From assembly GCA_050260015.1 (NCBI GenBank), contig JBLNBN010000005.1:1-32179 (forward strand): DNA of 32,179 nucleotides, written 5' to 3'. This document shows, one piece after another, positions 1 through 7,053 of the stretch (positions are counted from its first letter, which is position 1; each line of letters starts with the position of its first letter). A program made the position numbers and the translations under genes. The notes under the pieces were generated by a model. It had not been told where the DNA came from and ran no database searches. It saw only the letters and a list, made by a program, of their open reading frames with translations. Source of the DNA: JBLNBN01 sp050260015 (GTDB taxonomy: Bacteria; Bacteroidota; Ignavibacteria; Kapaibacteriales; UBA2268).

Positions 1-582
1 AAACATAATGCCTGAAACGTCCGGGAAGACCATTCTTTGAACGACTACGGACAAACTAACCTTTTTATGATCGAATCCATTATGGATGCGATAGATAATC
101 GCTCGCTCCGTATAGAGCGACGCCCAGCACTTGCTTATATGCGTTAGTAGCGCCTCCAACCCGATGATATTTAGAAAAGAATCCTGCTGGCCGGCGAACG
201 AGGCGTTAGGCAAGTCCTCGGCGGTAGCGCTGGAACGCACGGCATAGGCGTTTTCTTCTCCATAAATTTTAAGCGCGATCGTAATCTCTTCAATTATATC
301 CCCGGGAATTGCAATCTCTTCTATTATTTGTCTAATCTCCGAGCTAAGTTCCCTGATCTTTTCGAGATTGTCCGCTTTTAACGCCAATAATCGGTCGAGC
401 ATTTTTTCGATCGCGGAGTTTTCGTTAATGATCCTTTGGTACGCTTTAGTCGAAATACAAAAGCCCCCGGGAACGCGTATAGCGTCTATCTTAGACAGTT
501 CGCCAAGATTCGCGCCCTTCCCGCCGACGGCTGTAAGCATCGTCTTATCTATTTCTTTAAAATCAACGGCATATAATCCCAT
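1..582 (-). CDS. PEP synthase / rifamycin phosphotransferase-type protein, N-terminal part (runs off window)
   Basis: The gene reads leftward off the window edge, so only about the first 194 residues are visible. They match the N-terminal PPDK (ATP-grasp) domain of pyruvate, water dikinases: GGKGANLGEL near residue 20, VPGGFCISTKAY next, then the SSATAEDLPNASFAGQQ signature and a KCWASLYTERAI segment. PEP synthase makes phosphoenolpyruvate from pyruvate and ATP. The closely related Rph enzymes phosphorylate rifamycins. This N-terminal domain resembles the Firmicute pps/rph type, and the distinction cannot be made without the C-terminal His and PEP domains. Start choice: GGAAG lies 7 bases before the ATG at 582; an in-frame ATG 15 bases upstream has no good ribosome site. 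The DUF4256 gene upstream is on the same strand with a gap of about 70 bases, so co-transcription is possible. Confidence 0.88.
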   Translation of the reverse strand, partial: MGLYAVDFKEIDKTMLTAVGGKGANLGELSKIDAIRVPGGFCISTKAYQRIINENSAIEKMLDRLLALKADNLEKIRELSSEIRQIIEEIAIPGDIIEEITIALKIYGEENAYAVRSSATAEDLPNASFAGQQDSFLNIIGLEALLTHISKCWASLYTERAIIYRIHNGFDHKKVSLSVVVQRMVFPDVSGIMF

Positions 583-650
583 CGCGTTTCTTCCCATTTA
601 CTGTTTTTCTATATGTTAAATCGCTATTATTAATAAGCCTTTACTTAAAA

Positions 651-1202
651 TCACACTCTCAACGAACCCCGGAAGCCTCTCGCGGCATAGTAGGATTCCG
701 CGCCGTTGTGGTAGACGAAGACGCGGCCGTATCGGAAATCTCCGTAAATGGCCCCGCCAAGTTTTCTAATATCGGGAGGAGTAAAAAGCCAACTCGACGT
801 TTTAGAGTCAAACTGCCCGAGCGTTTGCAAATGCCGGTATTCTTCTTCCGTTAATAATTCAATACCCATAGCCGCAGCCATATCAACGGCGCTATTTTGC
901 GGTTTATTCTCTTTCCTTGACTCGAGCGCTTCGCGGTCGTAGCATAGGCTCCTGCGACCTTTAGGACATTCCGGCGAGCAATCGAAAAAAATGTATTCGT
1001 TTGCATTATTATCAAACGCCACGACGTCAGGTTCGCCGCCCGAGCTTTCCATTTCATTGAGGGTATTAAGCTTGTCGGGATTAGCCTCCAGCTTTTCTTG
1101 TATTTTCGCCCATTCGAGGCCTTTATGGCGACCCATATTTTTCTCAAAACGGGATCTTAGCGTTCCGAGTAATTCTTCTCGTATTTCAGGGGATAATTCC
1201 AA
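651..1202 (-). CDS. DUF4256 domain-containing protein
   Basis: A 183-residue protein filling the usual length of the DUF4256 family, whose biochemical role is unknown. Family-like segments are the N-terminal RSRFEKNMGRHKGLEW, the central EPDVVAFD and YIFFDCSPECPKGRRSLCYD, and the C-terminal FRYGRVFVYHNGAESYYAARGFRG. No signal peptide or membrane segment is visible, so it should be cytoplasmic. It starts with TTG at 1202, preceded by GAGGAGA at about 9 bases, which supports this start. It lies just upstream of the PEP synthase-type gene on the same strand. Confidence 0.85.
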   Translation of the reverse strand: MELSPEIREELLGTLRSRFEKNMGRHKGLEWAKIQEKLEANPDKLNTLNEMESSGGEPDVVAFDNNANEYIFFDCSPECPKGRRSLCYDREALESRKENKPQNSAVDMAAAMGIELLTEEEYRHLQTLGQFDSKTSSWLFTPPDIRKLGGAIYGDFRYGRVFVYHNGAESYYAARGFRGSLRV

Positions 1203-1550
1203 TTTTTAGTCTCCTCAATAAATTAGTAAACTGCTTAGAATCCATTTGCAATTTTAATTTGATTCAAGATCTTAATTGTGTAAGTAAAGCTTTTTTTCAC
1301 GCTCTTAAAGCCAGATTATTTTGGCGGGAGCGCTCAAGCCAGCGGCTATCTTTACAAAAAGAAATTGGGATTATATTTCGCTAAAACATGCGAATCCTTC
1401 GGATTAGTCGGAAGCAGTCACGATAGGCAAAGATATCGCGTTAGTCCCGTTGATACTTCTTCAATTAACTCTTTGAACTCCTAGCTGCGCTTCGCAGCGA
1501 CAGGTACTAAGATTGCAAGCGCTTGCGAATCATTTCCAAAAGGAATTCAT
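1203..1550. other. Intergenic stretch with short hairpin elements
   Basis: No convincing gene in about 350 bases. It holds several of the small palindromes that recur in other gaps of the window: AATCCTTCGGATT at about 1393-1405, GCTGCGCTTCGCAGC at 1484-1498, and GCAAGCGCTTGC around 1515-1526. These look like interspersed hairpin repeats and not terminators, because no T-run follows them. Confidence 0.6.
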
Positions 1551-2318
1551 TTATACTCGTTTCTTATATGTCCGCATCGCAAAGAAATAGGCCAGCAGCG
1601 TTATTCCGACGCACCATCCCAGGGCGATCCAAATTTCGTTCCCCACGGGTTGGTCGTACATCAGCGCGCGAATAGCGTCCACTATCGAGGTGACGGGCTG
1701 GTTTTCGGCAAAGGCGCGAACGACCGCTGGCATCGATTCTGTCGGCACGAACGCCGAACTTACGAACGGCAGGAATATAAGCGGGTAGGATAGCGCGCTG
1801 ACTCCGTCGACAGTCTTAGCGGATAGCCCGGCGATTACCGCTATCCAGGTCAGGGCCAACGTAAATAGAGCGAGTATGCCGATCACCGCCAGCCAGGGCA
1901 ATACTCCTGCCGACGAGCGGAATCCCATAACGAGAGCTACGAGTATGATTACAAGGAGGGAAATCGCGTTGGACACGAGCGAGGTCAGCACATGCCCCCA
2001 AAGCGCCGCCGAACGCGCGATCGGCATGGATTTGAACCGATCGAAAATCCCCCTTTGCAAATCCATATAAAGGCGGTAAGCGGAGTATGCAATAGCGCTC
2101 GCTATCGCAATGAGAAGTATGCCGGGCAGAAGATAGTTGACGTAGTTATCCGTTCCGGTTTGGATCGCCCCGCCGAACACGTAGACGAACACAAGCATCA
2201 TGGCGATTGGGGTGATAGTTACCGTAATAATGGTATCCAAACTGCGGGTAATGTGCTTCATCGAGCGTCCGAGCATAACGGCCACGTCGCTGAAATAATA
2301 ATTCTTTATCGTTTCCAT
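1551..2318 (-). CDS. ABC-2 type transporter permease (DrrB-like)
   Basis: A 255-residue integral membrane protein of the ABC-2/DrrB permease family. About six hydrophobic helices are visible, including TITPIAMMLVFVYVFGGA near residue 35, LLPGILLIAIASAIAY near 65, and a C-terminal helix ending in FAMRTYKKRV. The family-typical RGIFDRFKSMPIARS loop follows the second helix, and FVSSAFVPTESMP precedes the last part. Such permeases pair with a DrrA-like ATPase to export drugs, lipids or polysaccharide-like compounds; the substrate cannot be read from sequence. Its ATG directly abuts the TAA of the ATPase gene, with GGAGG inside the end of that gene, so the two are translationally linked and must form one exporter. 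Confidence 0.93.
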   Translation of the reverse strand: METIKNYYFSDVAVMLGRSMKHITRSLDTIITVTITPIAMMLVFVYVFGGAIQTGTDNYVNYLLPGILLIAIASAIAYSAYRLYMDLQRGIFDRFKSMPIARSAALWGHVLTSLVSNAISLLVIILVALVMGFRSSAGVLPWLAVIGILALFTLALTWIAVIAGLSAKTVDGVSALSYPLIFLPFVSSAFVPTESMPAVVRAFAENQPVTSIVDAIRALMYDQPVGNEIWIALGWCVGITLLAYFFAMRTYKKRV

Positions 2319-3086
2319 TTATTTTTCCTCCTTTTTGCCGATGATTGCCAGGAATATCTCTTCTAAAGTCGGTTGCTTTTCAATATATTCAATCTTTGCG
2401 GGCGGGAACAGCTTTTTAAGTTCCGCGAGCGTTCCGTTCGCTATTATCCTGCCTTCATGCAGAATAGCGATTTGGTCAGCGAGTTGCTCGGCCTCCTCCA
2501 GGTACTGCGTAGTAAGGAATACAGTAGCGCCGCCGGTAGCAAGCTCGTTGACGGTGTTCCACACCTCAATACGTGCTTCCGGATCGAGCCCGGTAGTCGG
2601 TTCGTCGAGGAAAATGACTTGCGGCGTTCCAATAAGACTCATTGCAATATCGAGCCTGCGGCGCATACCGCCTGAATAAGTGGAAACCCTACGATCCGCC
2701 GCGTCGACCAAGCCGAAGCGTATAAGTAAATCGTCCGCAATTTGTCGGGGACCATTGAGATGACGCAGCTTGGCGATCATAATCAAATTTTCCCGGCCTG
2801 TTAGTATCTCGTCCACGGCGGCGAATTGCCCGGTCAGGCTAATCGAACGCCGAACGCCGTCGGGCATAGTCCCTACGTCGAACCCATTGACGGCGGCGTT
2901 TCCGCCGTCCGGTTTCAGCAGCGTCGTTAGTATTTTTACTATCGTCGTCTTGCCCGCGCCGTTGGAGCCGAGCAGGGCGAAGATGCTTCCTTTTTTTACT
3001 TGAAAATCGACCCCCTTTAATACGGCAAGTTCTTTATAGGATTTTTTCAGTCCCCGCACGGAGATAGCGCTTTCATGCTGCGACAT
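2319..3086 (-). CDS. ABC transporter ATP-binding protein (DrrA-like)
   Basis: A 255-residue cytoplasmic ATPase of the DrrA/daunorubicin-resistance class. Walker A is GSNGAGKTT at about residues 40-48. The Q-loop region is SLTGQFAAVDEILTGREN, the ABC signature YSGGMRRRLDIA, Walker B VIFLDEPTTGLDP, followed by TTQYLEEAEQLAD with the switch region of the DrrA type. The C-terminal tail (EKQPTLEEIFLAIIG) is typical of this subfamily. It is the middle gene of a three-gene operon: the XRE-pentapeptide regulator ends 15 bases upstream and the permease starts immediately downstream. The partner permease and the absence of a periplasmic binding protein indicate export, not import. Confidence 0.95.
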   Translation of the reverse strand: MSQHESAISVRGLKKSYKELAVLKGVDFQVKKGSIFALLGSNGAGKTTIVKILTTLLKPDGGNAAVNGFDVGTMPDGVRRSISLTGQFAAVDEILTGRENLIMIAKLRHLNGPRQIADDLLIRFGLVDAADRRVSTYSGGMRRRLDIAMSLIGTPQVIFLDEPTTGLDPEARIEVWNTVNELATGGATVFLTTQYLEEAEQLADQIAILHEGRIIANGTLAELKKLFPPAKIEYIEKQPTLEEIFLAIIGKKEEK

Positions 3087-3101
3087 TATTCTCTATCTCC
3101 T

Positions 3102-4004
3102 TTAATCGACTATAAGGGTTACGTTCGTCAAATCCGCCTTACCGTTTTTCAGGAACTCATAGGTCAACCGATCGGCCTGGCAATTAATAAACTTAGTCCG
3201 CTTCAAGTTCACATTTTTAATAAATGTGTTGGTTAATGTTGAATTTTGGAAAGTTACTCTTTTAAAGGAGCAATTTTCGAAATAGCAGTCCTTCACGTCT
3301 GTATCGATAACTACGTCAAGGAGTTCCGAAGCTATGAAAGACGTGCGGTCCAGGGCTACGTTCGTCATTACGTTTTTCTGGCACGTGCTGGCCTTAAAAG
3401 TAGCGCCTGCCAAGTCCGCCCCCGAGAAATCGGAACCTTCGATATGGCATCCGGAAAACTCAGCTTCTTTTAAAGAACAGTCATTGAATTTATTACCGCT
3501 TAAGTGGGAACCCTGCAGGCGGCTCGAGCTAAGATCAGAGCCGGAGAAGTCGCAGCCGACTACGTGATTGCCCTTGAGGAGTAGACCCGAGAGATCCGAA
3601 CCGATAAACAAGCAGCGCTGAATATTTGACGAACTAAATTTACCGTTTAAATTCTTCAACCCGGAAAAGTCTGCGTCTATCCAGTTCCCCATAGACATAT
3701 CCCATTTGGGCTTTTCCGATTGCTTTTCGATAAGAGGCTCCGCGACGGGAACTTCTGCTTTAGGTTCCTCCGTAGCATTTTCCGGGGCTGTAGACTTGAA
3801 GCTCTCGGAAAAATAGTTAAGGTCGACGCCGAGAATTTCCGCAAGGCGGCTAAAGGTGGTGATGTCCGGCATGGACTCACCGCGCTCCCACTTGCCGACG
3901 GCTTGCGAGCTAATGAACAGCTGCTGGGCGAGCTGCGCCTGGGATATGTTTTGTTTCTTCCGTGCTTCGGCTATTTTGCTGCCGATCAATTTTGCATTTG
4001 ACAT
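3102..4004 (-). CDS. XRE-family HTH protein with C-terminal pentapeptide repeats
   Basis: A 300-residue two-part protein. Residues 8-62 are a clear XRE/Cro-type helix-turn-helix (KKQNISQAQLAQQLFISSQAVGKWERG), expected to bind DNA. A Pro/Glu-rich linker (about 70-98) leads to a run of pentapeptide repeats from about residue 105 to the end, with units such as ADFSG, SDLSG, CDFSG, SDFSG, ADLAG and ATFKA. These should form a right-handed quadrilateral beta-helix, which is often used for protein contacts or DNA mimicry. The gene is first in an operon with the DrrAB-like exporter, so a role as its regulator is the natural inference; the effector is unknown. A Bacteroidetes-type promoter lies about 45 bases upstream. 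Confidence 0.88.
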   Translation of the reverse strand: MSNAKLIGSKIAEARKKQNISQAQLAQQLFISSQAVGKWERGESMPDITTFSRLAEILGVDLNYFSESFKSTAPENATEEPKAEVPVAEPLIEKQSEKPKWDMSMGNWIDADFSGLKNLNGKFSSSNIQRCLFIGSDLSGLLLKGNHVVGCDFSGSDLSSSRLQGSHLSGNKFNDCSLKEAEFSGCHIEGSDFSGADLAGATFKASTCQKNVMTNVALDRTSFIASELLDVVIDTDVKDCYFENCSFKRVTFQNSTLTNTFIKNVNLKRTKFINCQADRLTYEFLKNGKADLTNVTLIVD

Positions 4005-4049
4005 AAATTTCGTCCATTAAATTATTCTAAAAATCATTTTTTGACTTCG

Positions 4050-4081
4050 CAAAATTACGGTGAAAAAATACTTAAACCAAA
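4050..4081 (-). promoter_or_regulatory. Bacteroidetes-type promoter for the XRE-ABC operon
   Basis: On the minus strand TTTG (4081-4078) is followed after exactly 20 bases by TAATTTTG (4057-4050), matching the TTTG / TAnnTTTG form of the Bacteroidetes primary sigma factor promoter. The -7 element is about 45 bases before the ATG of the XRE gene. Seen directly; use in vivo is inferred. Confidence 0.6.
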
Positions 4082-4090
4082 TAAAAACAA

Positions 4091-4595
4091 CTACTTATAG
4101 TTGTATTTTGCTCTACTTTCGGTTGTTTTTCGACAACTGGCAGTGGTAAATGCTGAAATTGAGCACGGAGGGAAATTAGGAGGAGGCGCAGGAGTAATTG
4201 TTAATGGTAAATTGTCAATATTTAGGCAAATTTTTCTACTAACAGAAATTAAATGATGCCCGAGCGCCTGAGAATATTTGGATTGATTCCTCCATCTTGG
4301 AATTATCATTGTATGCCAATTCTTGGAGATTACGCACAAGCGTTTATAGTAACACAGATTGGTTCCTTCCCCTGGGGGGGGGAATGTTAGGATGAGGGGC
4401 CATGGCTACTATTGTGACGTTACTCTTAATCATCTTAAGGCTGTAATTTGCAAAATTCCATTTAAGGATATTTATTATAACCCCCCTCTCTAACTCTCCC
4501 CGTTGGGGCGAGAACCAACTCTTCTTATTCCAAGCGCTTACGCGTTATTTTCTAATTTTCCTATGCAAAGAAAGATGTAGAGTCGGGAATTTAAA
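4091..4595. repeat. Intergenic region with degenerate interspersed repeat (related to 26620-26930)
   Basis: About 500 bases with no convincing gene. Blocks here reappear in the same order near 26640-26930: TGTATGCCAA plus TCTTGGAGAT (about 4310-4332), a GATTGGTTCCTTC stretch, GTTAGGATGAGGG (about 4387-4400), CCCCGTTGGGGCGAG (4498-4512) and CCAAGCGCTT followed by ATTATTTTC-like sequence (4530-4555). The small reading frame at 4091-4339 overlaps these blocks and has no recognisable protein features. The copies are decayed, so this is an old interspersed repeat, not an active element. Confidence 0.55.
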
Positions 4596-5036
4596 TCAAT
4601 ACTTTATCACTTGCCTTAAATGGTGTTCCAAGTGGTTGACATAGTCCACAATTAGCTGTTCTAACGAATATAGATCGTTTCCGATTTTTACTTGCTTAGA
4701 AAGGCTCGCTTTCGGAATACGTTTAATAATTTCAATTAACTGCTTGTTATAGATAGTCCAGAAGGAGATAATCTGCGAACTTTCAATATGTTGATAATAG
4801 CTGAATTGGCGCCACTTATCCTGGTCGTACTGTATTTCGGGAATTTGTTCGAATTGCCCGCGGACAAGCCTATGATGGTTGTTCGTGGCGCTATCGATTA
4901 AATGGCCGATAATCTCTTTCTTGCTCCATTTTGCGGGATCAGCCTTAAAGGAAAAATCTTGCTCCGGAATTTCCATAAGTAAAATCGGCGCAGTTTCCAC
5001 GAGATATACCAAGCGATTTATAGAACGCTCAAGCAC
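4596..5036 (-). CDS. DinB-like / YfiT-fold protein
   Basis: A 146-residue helical protein of the DinB/YfiT superfamily, which are mostly metal-dependent small-molecule or thiol transferases, plus damage-inducible proteins of unknown reaction. Support: WSKKEIIGHLIDSATNNHHR near residues 37-56 provides the first metal-ligand His (about H45) in the canonical position. The C-terminal DYVNHLEHHLRQ supplies the second pair (about H135 and H138/H139). It starts with GTG at 5036, one base after the stop of the upstream small membrane protein. AGGAGAT just ahead supports that start and implies co-translation with its neighbour. Confidence 0.82.
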   Translation of the reverse strand: MLERSINRLVYLVETAPILLMEIPEQDFSFKADPAKWSKKEIIGHLIDSATNNHHRLVRGQFEQIPEIQYDQDKWRQFSYYQHIESSQIISFWTIYNKQLIEIIKRIPKASLSKQVKIGNDLYSLEQLIVDYVNHLEHHLRQVIKY

Positions 5037-5037
5037 A

Positions 5038-5220
5038 TCAATCTCCTGATCGGTTTTTAGTTTCTTTTCTTAGAAATTGCGAGATCAGGAAGATAAGATT
5101 CAGCGCAAGAGTCGCAACGTTTACAATCCTGGCGAAGGGCGGCGCGCCCTCCGGCCAAACCTGCCCGAGGAGAACGATTAGATTTAGGATAAGAAGAGCG
5201 ATTACAAAGGGTCTTTTCAT
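5038..5220 (-). CDS. Small two-helix membrane protein
   Basis: A 60-residue protein with two predicted membrane helices: FVIALLILNLIVLLGQVW (about 5-22) and IVNVATLALNLIFLISQFL (about 32-50). A basic C-terminal tail (RKETKNRSGD) probably faces the cytoplasm. No family is recognised. Its stop is one base from the GTG of the DinB-like gene, so the pair are likely translated from one mRNA. The tight coupling is the main reason to treat it as real. Confidence 0.6.
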   Translation of the reverse strand: MKRPFVIALLILNLIVLLGQVWPEGAPPFARIVNVATLALNLIFLISQFLRKETKNRSGD

Positions 5221-5303
5221 AAGCGTATTAAATCTATTAATTAGGACATCAATATTTGTAAACTCGGCGGAATCTTTATTAGACTTTAACTATATTATAA
5301 AAA

Positions 5304-5504
5304 TCAACTTATGAGTTCGGCGCTCTCTTTTTTAATAAGCGAGGAAGCGATTCGCAGCGCTTCGATCCGGTTATTTAAAAGCGTTACCTGGGAAGCATGC
5401 GCTTTGTCCAGCGGCATTTTCTCCCTTGCTTTCTCGCATTTGCCGAGTAGGGAGATAATAGCGCGCAGGGCGCCCTCCAGTTCTTCCTTAGTGTAACTAC
5501 TCAT
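5304..5504 (-). CDS. Small coiled-coil-like protein coupled to a GIY-YIG gene
   Basis: A 66-residue protein starting MSSYTKEELEG. Its ATG lies inside the end of the GIY-YIG gene, with an 8-base overlap (ATGAGTAG holds this start and that stop). A longer in-frame start at 5525 would overlap further and is less likely. The sequence is strongly helical, with heptad-like leucines (ALRAIISLLGKCEKAREKM, VTLLNNRIEALRIASSLIKK). It has no recognised domain. The overlap points to translational coupling and a shared function with the nuclease-like protein. Confidence 0.6.
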   Translation of the reverse strand: MSSYTKEELEGALRAIISLLGKCEKAREKMPLDKAHASQVTLLNNRIEALRIASSLIKKESAELIS

Positions 5505-6366
5505 TTTTAGCGTCAACTGATTCAAAATCTTTCAATGTCCGCCCGTCTTCATGTTTCCAATCCACTAAACCGTTTGAGCTTCTACCCAAAACTATTGACG
5601 AGGCGGTGGACGGACTGCTAAAGATGTAATCCTCGTTAAACTCGAGACTATCATCGCCCTGCTTTAAGAAGTTCTTATCTATTAAGCTTTGTCTTAGTTT
5701 CAAGAGGCTTGGGTTCATGGAGGGGACTGGAACTGCCGACGCTTTCGATCCTTTAAATACGACGAATCCCTCCGAAGTCGGCTCGCCCTGCGCGTCGGCT
5801 CCACGAGAGCCCTTTATGATAAAAGTATCTTTTTTGAGTTCCGCACTAACTTCTCTTTTATCTTCAAATACTTTATGGCCAAGCGCGTTGGTCAGCATCT
5901 TAATATTCGAAATGAACTCTTCCATCTCGGCGGAATCCATTTCGGAAATTGAGGATTGAGTTGGTATCACAGAATTCTCAACGCGGTACCTCTTGGCGTT
6001 ATGAGCTAATTTGTACAACCTGCTTTCAATATATTTGATATGCGCTTTATTCAGGTTGTTGTCCTTGCTGATGAAAAGTATGGTTTCATTCCAAAATTCC
6101 TTGCCGCTCAAGTGTTGATTCAACCGGTTTAAAATCGATTCCGCTTCGCCGATATATACCTGATCTACGCCTTCGTCATTTTTTCCGAAGAGCAAATAGA
6201 TGCCGGTGTTTTGGATGTCAGGCCGATCCTTGCAATCTTTAACGTTAATCCTTGGAATTTTGTATGCCTTGCCCGTCCAGTTAGACAGTTCGCAGCTCAT
6301 TCGCCCGTTCGGATCGCCGTCGATAAGGAATATTTTAATCGTTTTACTGTATTTTTTCTCAAACAT
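5497..6366 (-). CDS. GIY-YIG nuclease family protein with C-terminal DUF4357
   Basis: A 289-residue protein. The GIY-YIG core is intact: GIYLLFG at 55-61, VYIGEAES at 70-77, a conserved Arg at about 81 with His at about 85, and the catalytic-type Glu in YIESRLYKLA at about 114. The C-terminal part (about 240-285: SSPSTASSIVLGRSSNG then WKHEDGRTLKDFE) is the DUF4357 domain, a pairing often annotated as GIY-YIG nuclease family and sometimes found near restriction genes. No methylase or restriction gene is present here. Start ATG at 6366; a TAAATTTG box lies on the minus strand at 6411-6404. The downstream small gene overlaps by 8 bases. Confidence 0.87.
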   Translation of the reverse strand: MFEKKYSKTIKIFLIDGDPNGRMSCELSNWTGKAYKIPRINVKDCKDRPDIQNTGIYLLFGKNDEGVDQVYIGEAESILNRLNQHLSGKEFWNETILFISKDNNLNKAHIKYIESRLYKLAHNAKRYRVENSVIPTQSSISEMDSAEMEEFISNIKMLTNALGHKVFEDKREVSAELKKDTFIIKGSRGADAQGEPTSEGFVVFKGSKASAVPVPSMNPSLLKLRQSLIDKNFLKQGDDSLEFNEDYIFSSPSTASSIVLGRSSNGLVDWKHEDGRTLKDFESVDAKNE

Positions 6367-6435
6367 TGAAATATCTTTAGCTAAGTGATTTATTCATAGT
6401 TGTCAAATTTACTAATTTTACATGAAAGTATTTTC

Positions 6436-6466
6436 TTTGATTTCCTTTACATTTTCGTTATTTTTA
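6436..6466 (+). promoter_or_regulatory. Candidate promoter for the VOC gene
   Basis: TTTG at 6436-6439 and TATTTTTA at 6459-6466 are separated by 19 bases, close to the TTTG / TAnnTTTG form; the last base of the -7 element does not match. It lies 44 bases before the ATG at 6511. Tentative. Confidence 0.35.
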
Positions 6467-6510
6467 CGAAGGAGCAATGCAATTTGGTAAAATTAAATGA
6501 CTTATACGTT

Positions 6511-7038
6511 ATGAGAAGGATCCTGACAATTACGATAGCCCTGGCTGTTTCATTCGTCTTTAGCTACGCGACTAATGATACGATAAATAATAAATCAAAA
6601 GGGGAGAAGAAGATGAAGAGAGTTACGAGCATCGGCGGAATATTCTTTAAATGCAAGGATCCCGCAAAAATGAACGATTGGTACCGGGACCATCTCGGGC
6701 TGCAAACAAACCAGTACGGCTCCGTTTTCGAGTGGCGGCAGGCGGAGGATTCCACCAAAAAGGGATTCACCCAGTGGAGCCCGTTCAAGGAGTCGACTAA
6801 GTACTTCGAGCCCTCTGAGAAGGAATTCATGATAAACTACCGCGTGGCCGACCTCGAAGCGCTCGTGGAGGAACTAAAGAAGGAAGGCGTAACGATACTC
6901 GACTCCATCGAGACCTACGACTACGGAAAATTCGTCCACATAATGGACCCGGAAGGCAACAAGATCGAGCTCTGGGAGCCCAACGACGAGGCATACGAGA
7001 AAATGGGCGTTGAGATGAATTTGAAGACTACGAAGTAA
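6511..7038 (+). CDS. VOC (glyoxalase/bleomycin-resistance fold) protein, probably exported
   Basis: A 175-residue protein with one VOC domain in the C-terminal 140 residues: VTSIGGIFFKCKDPAKMNDWYRDHLG, then FMINYRVADLEALVEELKKEGV and the closing HIMDPEGNKIELWEP. VOC enzymes bind a metal between paired beta-alpha-beta-beta-beta modules and catalyse isomerisation, ring cleavage or resistance reactions; the substrate is unknown here. Starting at 6511 gives MRR plus a hydrophobic stretch (ILTITIALAVSFVFSYA), a plausible signal peptide. G+C content also rises sharply at that codon. An alternative ATG at 6613 has a purine-rich ribosome site (GGGGAGAAGAAG) and would give a cytoplasmic 141-residue protein. 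The copper ATPase gene converges 15 bases downstream. Confidence 0.83.
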   Translation: MRRILTITIALAVSFVFSYATNDTINNKSKGEKKMKRVTSIGGIFFKCKDPAKMNDWYRDHLGLQTNQYGSVFEWRQAEDSTKKGFTQWSPFKESTKYFEPSEKEFMINYRVADLEALVEELKKEGVTILDSIETYDYGKFVHIMDPEGNKIELWEPNDEAYEKMGVEMNLKTTK

Positions 7039-7053
7039 TCCATATACATCAAA

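Noticed and set aside
4091..4339. 82-residue reading frame on the minus strand
   Set aside because: It overlaps decayed interspersed repeat sequence, has no good ribosome site and no protein-like features.
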